NCBI GenBank assembly: GCA_036494575.1
Contig: DASXOE010000031.1
Location: 1 to 64,000 of the forward strand
Source of the DNA: DASZFV01 sp036494575
GTDB taxonomy: Bacteria > Myxococcota_A > Polyangia > Fen-1088
Direction of reading: 5' to 3'
Length of the DNA: 64,000 bases
Made by a program: the position numbers and the translations under genes. The notes below the pieces were generated by a model, which saw only the letters and a program-made list of their open reading frames with translations, had not been told where the DNA came from and did not search any database. Shown here piece by piece: positions 57,804-64,000 of the stretch (its first letter is position 1; each line of letters opens with the position of its first letter).

Positions 57804-59871
57804 GCCGCTCCTCCGGTTCCGAGAACTGGTCCATCCAGGCGCGCAGGGTCCGCTCGCCGTCGAGCAGCTCGAGCACCTCGCGCGGCGTTGGGCCGATGCG
57901 GAAGGCCTCGGGGTGGACGCGGCGGTTGCGGGTCGCGGCGGGCCGGTAGTCGACGAGAGGCGCGAAGCGCTGCTCGAGCAGGTCGCTCGGCAGGTTCACG
58001 ACGCCCGCGCCCAGGATCTCGAAGGTGTCGAGGCCCAGCGGGAAGCCGTCGGTGGGGTTCGTCGTGCCCCGGAAGAAGGCGAACGTGCCCTCCGTCCAGC
58101 CGAAGACGTCGATGACGCGATCCCGGACCTGTTGCGACAGAAGACGGAAGACGTCGAGCGGTTTCAGCAGACCGAGCGCGACGAGCGTGTCGCCCAGCTT
58201 GCCGTTGTATTGCGGCAGCATGCCGAGCGCGAACTCGAGGTCGCCGCGGCCCAGCACCTCCTTGGCGACGAGGTACTCGCCGAAGCGCTCGCTCGACAGG
58301 CTCGAGTTCACCGACTCGGGCGCGCCCTTGACGAGGAAGACCTCCTTGATCGTCCCCGGCACCTCGAAGCGCAGCAGACCCGTCTCGCCCGCGACCGCCA
58401 GATCGCAGAACAAACGCATGGGGGTGATGACGCTCACGTCGCCGGCGCTGTCGGGCGGGCTCTTGGGCGCGCCCGAGATGAACTTGCCGACGCCCGGGTG
58501 CGGCCCGCCTGACATTCCAATTCCGCCCACGGGACGCACGGGCGGGCGCGCCTGCGCCGCGGGCGTGAATCCACGCACCGACGAGCGCTCGTTCTCCTCG
58601 TCGGCGGGCCAGCCGTCGTCGACCGCGGTCAGGGCTGGACCGAGGTGCGCCGTGGGCGGATCCGCCAGGCCGCCGTCGCCGCCCGCGGGCGACGCGCGCG
58701 TGATGGGGACGGCGCCGGGCGGGACCTCGCGCGTCGTGTCGAGGAGGCCCGCCGCCATGAGCGCCGCCAGATCGGGCTCGTCGGCGGACGTACGCTCCGT
58801 GTTGACGACGTCGGCCGCCTCGCTGACGATTCCGAGTCCTGCGGCGCCGCGCGCGCCCGCCTGAGCGTTCGCCTCGCCCGCGCTCGCCTTGCGCGCGTCC
58901 CGCGCCAGCCGCTCGGCGGCCTCGGGGCTCGGATCGAGCAGATCGCCGAGGAACGCGCGCAGATCCGGCGGGCCCACGCGCTGCCCCGTCTCGTAGAGGT
59001 AGTCGCCGAGCGCGTCGCGGAACGCCGCGGCCGTTGGGAAGCGCTCGCGCGGATCCTTCTGGAGGGCGCGCCGCACGATGCCATCGAGCGCGGGCGGCAG
59101 ATCGCGTCCGTACTTCGCGAGGCGCTCGATGCGCGCGTCGCGCACCATGAGCAACACGTCGAGGTCGGCGGGGGCCGTGAAGAGCCGCCGGCCCATGAGC
59201 ATCTCCGCGAGCACGACGCCGATGCCGAACAGATCGCTGCGCTCATCGACCTGCTGGCCCACGACCTGCTCGGGCGACATGTACCCGTACTTGCCTTTGA
59301 GCGTGCCGGCCTGGGTCTTCGATTCGCGCCGCTGCGCGTGGGCGATCCCGAAGTCGCCGAGCTTCACGTCGCCGCGCTTCGACAAGAAGATGTTCGAGGG
59401 CGAGATGTCGCGATGCACGATGTGCATCTGTTTGCCCTCCATGTCGCGCGCGTTGTGCGCGTAATCGAGCGCCTCGAGCACCTCATTGACGACGAACACG
59501 GCCAGGTGCCGCGGGACGAACAGGCGCCGCTGCGCCGCGGCGCGCAGGAGCCCGAGCGCATCCGAGCCGTCGACGTATTCGAGCGCGATGAAGTACTGCC
59601 CACCCACGTCGCCGAAGTCGAGGATCTGGACGATCTTCGGGTGGGTGAGCTGCGCCGTGAGCTTCGCCTCGTCGATGAACATCGAGACGAAGTTCGCGTC
59701 GGCGGCAAGGTGCGGGAGGATCCGCTTGATGACGAGGATCTTCTCGAAGCCGTGCGACGAGCTGATCTTGGCGCGAAAGACCTCGGCCATGCCGCCGACC
59801 GCGAGGCGCTCGAGGAGCGTGTAACGGCCGAACTGCGAGGGTAAGGTCAGCGCTCCCCTCGCGGTCGACAT
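57745..59871 (-). CDS. Ser/Thr protein kinase with C-terminal DUF4388 domain
   Basis: Predicted 708-residue soluble kinase. Kinase motifs: LAVGGMAEVF (Gly loop), Lys49 in VIKRILP, HRDISPSNIF (153-162), DFG (173-175), MSPEQV. A disordered Pro/Gly linker (about 330-490) separates it from a DUF4388-like region (about 495-700) containing TPMRLFCDLAVAGETGLLRF, KIVFLVKGAPE-like elements and a Trp-rich stretch WTEGTFAFFRGTT. The same domain occurs in the 12-kb regulator. The start ATG 59871 precedes an FGRYTLLERL segment typical of the family. It has no membrane helix. Confidence 0.92.
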   Translation of the reverse strand: MSTARGALTLPSQFGRYTLLERLAVGGMAEVFRAKISSSHGFEKILVIKRILPHLAADANFVSMFIDEAKLTAQLTHPKIVQILDFGDVGGQYFIALEYVDGSDALGLLRAAAQRRLFVPRHLAVFVVNEVLEALDYAHNARDMEGKQMHIVHRDISPSNIFLSKRGDVKLGDFGIAHAQRRESKTQAGTLKGKYGYMSPEQVVGQQVDERSDLFGIGVVLAEMLMGRRLFTAPADLDVLLMVRDARIERLAKYGRDLPPALDGIVRRALQKDPRERFPTAAAFRDALGDYLYETGQRVGPPDLRAFLGDLLDPSPEAAERLARDARKASAGEANAQAGARGAAGLGIVSEAADVVNTERTSADEPDLAALMAAGLLDTTREVPPGAVPITRASPAGGDGGLADPPTAHLGPALTAVDDGWPADEENERSSVRGFTPAAQARPPVRPVGGIGMSGGPHPGVGKFISGAPKSPPDSAGDVSVITPMRLFCDLAVAGETGLLRFEVPGTIKEVFLVKGAPESVNSSLSSERFGEYLVAKEVLGRGDLEFALGMLPQYNGKLGDTLVALGLLKPLDVFRLLSQQVRDRVIDVFGWTEGTFAFFRGTTNPTDGFPLGLDTFEILGAGVVNLPSDLLEQRFAPLVDYRPAATRNRRVHPEAFRIGPTPREVLELLDGERTLRAWMDQFSEPEERLTFLRSLYLLVETDLAQLD

Positions 59872-59893
59872 GCCTGCTGAATAATAAGACCTC

Positions 59894-60541
59894 TTACCGT
59901 TTTTTGGGGAGCAGCTTGCGGAGCTGCAGCGGTTCGACCATTTCGGTCGCGAGCTCGAGCGTCCGGTAGGCGGAGCGTCGCCCTCGCGCCTGGCTCTCTT
60001 CGTTCGTGGCCACGGCCGCGAGGAGGACCTTGCCCTCTTCATAATAGCGGCGCTCCTGCGAGAGGAGTGTTTCGGCGAGCAGGCTCGCGGTCTCGCCGTC
60101 GCCTTTCTCGCGGCAGGTCGCCGCGAGCGCGTTGAGCCGCGCCATCGACAGCGCCTTGGAGGTCACGTAGCCGGCCGCCGCTCGCTCTTCGGGGGTCTGC
60201 AGCGAGCGCAGGAAGGCGAACAGCTTCGAGTAACCGCCCGACCGGGGATCGTAGGGCCCTTGGCCCAGGGCGTCGAGGCGCGCCGTCACCTGGCGGCATT
60301 GGCGCGCGCCGTCGCCGCACTGCTCGGCGACGGAGAGCTTCATCTCGAGATCCTCGCAGTCGGCCACCCAGAGGGCCGCGACCTCGGCCGCTTCGATCGT
60401 CGTCTTTATGACGAGGCGCAGGACATCGGTGACCTCGAAGCCTTCCTTGGCGAGGCCGGGTCCGAGAGCCTCGATGACGCGCTGGATAGAGATCTGGTTC
60501 TTCGCGTCGAGCTCGCTCACGAACGTGTCTGCTGCTGCCAT
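59894..60541 (-). CDS. Helical hypothetical protein upstream of the kinase
   Basis: Predicted 215-residue protein, not recognised. It is all-helical in appearance, with Glu/Ala/Leu heptads and acidic residues in helices (TIEAAEVAALWVADCEDLE, ETASLLAETLLSQERRYYEEG), and a Lys/Arg-rich end RKLLPKKR. A four-helix bundle, possibly ferritin-like, is conceivable, but I do not see the full metal-ligand set. It precedes the DUF4388 kinase by 22 bases on the same strand, so it is probably co-transcribed and may be its partner or substrate (inference). Confidence 0.65.
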   Translation of the reverse strand: MAAADTFVSELDAKNQISIQRVIEALGPGLAKEGFEVTDVLRLVIKTTIEAAEVAALWVADCEDLEMKLSVAEQCGDGARQCRQVTARLDALGQGPYDPRSGGYSKLFAFLRSLQTPEERAAAGYVTSKALSMARLNALAATCREKGDGETASLLAETLLSQERRYYEEGKVLLAAVATNEESQARGRRSAYRTLELATEMVEPLQLRKLLPKKR

Positions 60542-60681
60542 GGAATCTTCCGACCTCGATCGTGGGTGGGGCCGTGTCGCACCGTCAAGTCACGGCGACG
60601 TTCTCCCGATGTCCAGAGTGCAGACCCTGCCATAGGTCGGCGCGCATAGCCAACCGCGAGGCGCGGTTCGGGAGGAGTGAC

Positions 60682-62025
60682 GTGAAGGCTCGAAAACACG
60701 CAGCGATGAAGGCCCCCTGGACGCAGGGCCTCGCCGCGTCGGCCCTCGGCACTGCGTGCTTGCTGTCGCTCGTGATGGTCGGCTGTGGCGGCGAAGAGTG
60801 GGAGCCCTCGGGCGTCGGTCCTCAGATCGACACCCAGACGCAGGCGCTCGTCGATCCGACGGCGGCCTCGCTGGCCGGCGACATGGTGGCGATGCCGCCC
60901 GGCACCAGCAGCGGCGCCGGCGTCGAGCGCGTGCAGAGCGCGCTGTCCTCGGGCGACGGCAGCGGCACGCCGGCGGCAGGCGAGCCGAAGGTCTTCTACC
61001 TCTTCTACGCGACTGGCAAGGACCTGCCCGCGACCGACGTGAACGCGTGCGCGGGCACGCCGCCCAAGTTCAACTGCACATTCGCGCCCACGCTCGCCGA
61101 GTGCCAGCGCCAAGTCCAGACGTACCTCGACAAATGGTACGCGGACATGAACATCGTCTTCACCCTGACGCGACCGACGTCGGGCAAGTTCTACACCGAG
61201 GTCGTCTCGTCGGGCGGCGGCGCCTGGTGCAACGTCGCCTCCAAGGTCGCCGGCGTCGCGCCCTTCCTCTGCAAGGACATCGAGGGCGGCGTCTCGTACA
61301 CCTTCCTCGGCGGTACGAGCGCCAAGCAGACCGCCGTCATCATCGCGCAGGAGCAGGCCCACCTCGTGGGCCTCGAGCACGTCACGAGCGACAGCGACAT
61401 CATGTACCCGAGCATCTGCTCCGATTGCGACGGGTTCCAGAACAAGGATCTCCCAATCGACGGCGATCGCTGCGATCGCGCCACGCAGAACTCGTATCAG
61501 ATGCTCAAGGATCGGCTAGGCGCGTGGCCGGGTGGCCCGAAGCCGTCGGCGTTCGGCTGCATGGACGACACGGTCTCGCCCACGCTGAAGATCCTCGACC
61601 CGGTCCAGAACGCGGCGGTCAACAAGAACTTCTCGCTGCGCGTCGACGCCAAGGACGACTGCGATCTGGCCGAGGTCCAGGTGCTGGTCGCACCACAGGG
61701 GCTCAAGACCACGTCGTACGCGCCGCCCTTCGAGTGGGACCTCACGAACATCAGCGGACACCAGACCATCACGGTCACGGCCATCGACGGGTTCGGCCAC
61801 GTCACGAAGCAGACCCTTTCGATCAACGCCCCCATGGTGAAGGGCACGCTCGACGCGACGACGCCGAATATGGCGGGCTGCGCCGTGGCGTCGAGCGCCT
61901 TCGGCCTCGCGGGCGCGCTCCCGGCGCTCGGCGTCCTCTTCGTCTTCTCCCGCCGCCGCCGCGCGAGCCCGCGCCGCCGCCGCGCCATCAGCGGCGCGCT
62001 CAAAGCAGGCGCGCCGCCCTCTTAG
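60682..62025 (+). CDS. Metzincin-like lipoprotein with QExxHxxGxxH and MYXO-CTERM-like tail
   Basis: Predicted 447-residue exported protein. A lipobox-like VGCG is seen near Cys35. The central domain (105-260) resembles a matrixin-like protease: AQEQAHLVGLEH (222-233), followed by DSDIMYP (238-243) as a Met-turn. The normal HExxHxxGxxH has its first His replaced by Gln223 (codon CAG; CAC would give His). Ten or so Cys are present, suggesting disulfides. An Ig-like domain (about 300-395) follows, and the tail has the layout of a MYXO-CTERM sorting signal: Cys, hydrophobic ALGVLFVF, then Arg clusters. GGGAGGAG precedes GTG 60682. Activity is uncertain given the missing ligand. Confidence 0.8.
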   Translation: MKARKHAAMKAPWTQGLAASALGTACLLSLVMVGCGGEEWEPSGVGPQIDTQTQALVDPTAASLAGDMVAMPPGTSSGAGVERVQSALSSGDGSGTPAAGEPKVFYLFYATGKDLPATDVNACAGTPPKFNCTFAPTLAECQRQVQTYLDKWYADMNIVFTLTRPTSGKFYTEVVSSGGGAWCNVASKVAGVAPFLCKDIEGGVSYTFLGGTSAKQTAVIIAQEQAHLVGLEHVTSDSDIMYPSICSDCDGFQNKDLPIDGDRCDRATQNSYQMLKDRLGAWPGGPKPSAFGCMDDTVSPTLKILDPVQNAAVNKNFSLRVDAKDDCDLAEVQVLVAPQGLKTTSYAPPFEWDLTNISGHQTITVTAIDGFGHVTKQTLSINAPMVKGTLDATTPNMAGCAVASSAFGLAGALPALGVLFVFSRRRRASPRRRRAISGALKAGAPPS

Positions 62026-62056
62026 TTGATTTCTCTCAGCTGATTTATCGACGGGA

Positions 62057-62161
62057 GGCGCGGCTTCGCCGCGCCGGCTAACCTTTCGAAGCGATCCGAG
62101 GGGGCCCGCGGGGGAGCGGGCTCCCCCGCGCTCAGCCCGCGGGGGAGCGAGCTCCCCCGCG
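62057..62161. repeat. Three perfect hairpins, two near-identical, between convergent genes
   Basis: GGCGCGGC-TTC-GCCGCGCC at 62057-62075. Then CGCGGGGGAGC-GG-GCTCCCCCGCG at 62107-62130 and CGCGGGGGAGC-GA-GCTCCCCCGCG at 62138-62161, differing only in the two loop bases. They lie between the 3' ends of two convergent genes, so they may act as bidirectional terminators or be copies of a dispersed element. Confidence 0.75.
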
Positions 62162-62165
62162 CGCG

Positions 62166-64000
62166 TCAGCTGTGCCCGGCGCGGCGGCGGAGGTACCACT
62201 CGAAGGTCAGGAGGCAGAGGCCCGCCAGGAGCAACAGCGGGTTCGACCAGAGCTCGACGGTCCGGTGCCGCCCCACGCGGACCTCCCGGGGCGCGCGCAC
62301 GACGGGGTGGCCGAAGTCCTCGAAGCGGTAATCGCCGCCGCTCGCCTGCGCGAGCTCGCGCAGGACCTTGTCGCGCGCCGCGACGTCGTCGAGCTCGCGG
62401 CCTTCTGCGCGAACGACGAACGTCTTCTCCTCGGCGACGGGGCGGCCGTCGACGCTCGCGTGGCCCGCGACGCGGTAGGCGCCGGGCGGCAGCGCGCCGA
62501 GGTCGAGCTGCGCCTCGCCGTCGGCGTTGGTCGTGCCCGTGAGCGCGCGCAGCGGCTTGGCGTCGGTCGGTCCCTCGGCGCCGCGCAGGTCGAGCGTGAC
62601 CTCGACGCCCTGGGCGGGCGAATAGTCGCCGTGCACGGCGCGAACGCGCGCGACGGGTGGCTGGTTGCGGCGGTACTCGACGCGGTCGAGCTCGATGCGC
62701 AGCAGCGTGAGCGCCGGATCGCGCACGAGCCATCGGATGGCGTTCTCCCAGAAGCGCTGGAAGGCGCGTCCGTCATCCCCCTCGCCCGCCGCGGGCAGGC
62801 CCCAGTGCCAAGCCGTGTCCGTGAGCAGCGCGAGCGAGCGGCCCTTGCCGATGTCGCTCGCGACGAGCACCGGCGCGGGCTTGCCGTCGGCCGTCTTGAG
62901 GGTGGGGTGCGCGAGAAGCGTCGCCGCGCCGGGCCGCGCGCGCGGCACGCGGTTGATGCCCTCGAGTGCGGGGAGGCGCGCCCAGCGCAGGTCGTTGTCG
63001 CGCGGGTCGAGGAGGAGCGACGTCACGGGATGGCCGCGACCCTCGGGCGTCAGGCGCGGCTTGAACGCGTCAGTCGTGAGGTCCGCGTCGGGGGCGCCCG
63101 TGAGCGTGGGCGGCGTCGGCGGCAGCTCGACTGCCAGCACGTCGCGCAGCGGCGTGAGCCCGTAGCCGCCGCTCGCGAACGACAGATCGCCGCCGATCAT
63201 GGCGATGGCCCCGCCGCCCTCGACGTAGTCGCGCACGCCGGGCAGGAAGGGCTCGACGCCGTAAGGCGCGAAGTTGAAGTTCTGAAAGATCACGAGGTCG
63301 AACGAGCGCAGCTGTTCCTCGAAGATCTCGTAGGTCGGGAACGGGATGAGGGACAGCTCGTCTCGGTTCCAGGGCTGCTCGTCGGTCTCCGTGCGCAGGA
63401 TGAAGAACGAGACGAGATCGACGTTGGGATCGCGGCGGAGCATGGCGCGCAGGAAGCGCTGGTCCCAGGAGGGCCGCCCACAAAGGTGCAGGACGCGCAC
63501 GCGATCGCGGATGACCTTCACGGTGAAGGTCTGCTCGTTGTTGCCCGCGAGCGCCTCGCCCGCGAGCACGGGCGTCGCGACACGGAAGACAAAGGTGCCT
63601 GGGTGGTCGGGGAGCCAGTCGAACGACACGCGCTGCTCGGAGTGCGGGCCGCGCAGCACGACCGGCCGGTTGGCGACGGGGCGGCCGTCGCGCGTGAGCG
63701 TGACGTCGACCTGGCGATCGGCGAGCCCCGTCTGGCGGATGACGGCCTCGATCGTCACGGGCGTGCGCACGAACGCGAAGTCGTCGGCCAGCACGGCCGC
63801 GACGGACAGGTCACGCAGCTCGCCTTCGCCGAGGCCGATCGTGTCGACGGGCGCGCCCAGCGCCGCCAGGTCGGCGCGCGTGGTCGCGTCGAGAGGCCCC
63901 TCGCCGATGCGCCCCGTGTCGACGCCGTCCGAAACGACGACGACGGCGCCGAGGTCGCGGCCGGCGTAGCGCGCGCGCAGGTCGCCCAGCGCCTCGCCGA
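62166..64000 (-). CDS. VWA/GATase-like membrane protein, 5' end beyond window
   Basis: The open frame continues to the window end without a stop. At the far right the translation shows LGAVVVVSDGVDTGRIGEG, the strand-loop of a von Willebrand A domain with a DxD-type element. Downstream, residues resembling class I amidotransferase/ThuA-like folds occur (LVIFQNFNFAPYGVEPFLPG, then YVEGGGAIAMIGGDLSFA), and then a Pro-rich Ig-like region and a final transmembrane helix (LLLLAGLCLLTFEWYLRRR). This fits large BatA/VWA-GATase membrane proteins found beside MoxR ATPases. The apparent GTG start at 63794 is internal. Confidence 0.78.
   Translation of the reverse strand, partial: GEALGDLRARYAGRDLGAVVVVSDGVDTGRIGEGPLDATTRADLAALGAPVDTIGLGEGELRDLSVAAVLADDFAFVRTPVTIEAVIRQTGLADRQVDVTLTRDGRPVANRPVVLRGPHSEQRVSFDWLPDHPGTFVFRVATPVLAGEALAGNNEQTFTVKVIRDRVRVLHLCGRPSWDQRFLRAMLRRDPNVDLVSFFILRTETDEQPWNRDELSLIPFPTYEIFEEQLRSFDLVIFQNFNFAPYGVEPFLPGVRDYVEGGGAIAMIGGDLSFASGGYGLTPLRDVLAVELPPTPPTLTGAPDADLTTDAFKPRLTPEGRGHPVTSLLLDPRDNDLRWARLPALEGINRVPRARPGAATLLAHPTLKTADGKPAPVLVASDIGKGRSLALLTDTAWHWGLPAAGEGDDGRAFQRFWENAIRWLVRDPALTLLRIELDRVEYRRNQPPVARVRAVHGDYSPAQGVEVTLDLRGAEGPTDAKPLRALTGTTNADGEAQLDLGALPPGAYRVAGHASVDGRPVAEEKTFVVRAEGRELDDVAARDKVLRELAQASGGDYRFEDFGHPVVRAPREVRVGRHRTVELWSNPLLLLAGLCLLTFEWYLRRRAGHS

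Noticed and set aside
1..64000. CRISPR arrays, tRNA and rRNA genes, insertion sequences.
   Set aside because: Looked for repeat-spacer arrays, tRNA-like ends and transposase motifs; none seen by eye. A tRNA scan and IS search would be needed to exclude them fully.

Overview
The window is high-GC DNA, almost fully coding, with many overlapping start/stop junctions and many GTG or TTG starts. It is most likely chromosomal DNA from a myxobacterium (phylum Myxococcota). The grounds are: Hanks-type Ser/Thr kinases and a response regulator carrying DUF4388 domains, a CdnL/CarD-type RNA polymerase-binding protein, parS sites of the sequence used in Myxococcus, Cys-rich myxobacterial lipoproteins, an MbnP/MbnH pair, and a protein ending in a MYXO-CTERM-like sorting tail. 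I saw no rRNA, tRNA, CRISPR array, insertion sequence, integrase or phage gene.

Layout. 1-6.4 kb: the end of one dynamin-like gene, a TPR-dynamin fusion, a beta-propeller lipoprotein and an mbnP-mbnH copper pair. 6.4-12.5 kb: rnhB, then a leftward operon of a pseudo-receiver regulator, tsaD, rsmA and mutM. 12.5-20.2 kb: rsmG, two parS sites, bioF-bioD, jag with a Lys/Ala-rich histone-H1-like gene, pepA, cdnL with a hairpin array and terminator, and a SycD-like TPR protein followed by a Thr-rich protein. 20.3-30.9 kb: the replication-origin neighbourhood, with gyrB-recF-dnaN-dnaA leftward and rpmH-rnpA-yidD-yidC, a small gene and trmB rightward. DnaA-box-like sites lie in both gaps flanking dnaA. 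30.9-39.7 kb: uvrB, thiE, cpoB-like and pal-like lipoproteins, dedA, and several envelope or unknown proteins. 39.7-50.4 kb: moaB-moaA, an M20 peptidase, a Cys-type ccmE, a LolC/E-like permease with extra membrane helices, an outer-membrane barrel candidate, a PhaR-like gene, tatA, an MltD-like transglycosylase and an RluA-type pseudouridine synthase. 50.4-64 kb: a class I amidotransferase, the aguB-aguA putrescine pair, a DUF3160 lipoprotein, two convergent kinases, a degenerate metzincin-like lipoprotein with a MYXO-CTERM-like tail, and a VWA/GATase-like membrane protein cut by the window end.

Functional themes. Chromosome replication and segregation are represented by dnaA, dnaN, recF, gyrB, parS and putative oriC. 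Translation and RNA maturation are represented by rpmH, rnpA, rsmA, rsmG, tsaD, trmB, rluA and jag. Envelope biogenesis is represented by yidC, yidD, tatA, cpoB/pal, the Lol-like permease and mltD. Cofactor synthesis is represented by bioF/D, thiE and moaA/B. The most unusual items are the Glu-for-Asp pseudo-receiver, the SycD-like/Thr-rich pair, the QExxHxxGxxH metzincin motif, the Cys-poor MbnP, the CxxxY ccmE and the paired perfect hairpins near 62.1 kb. All domain assignments come from reading motifs by eye; no database search was run.
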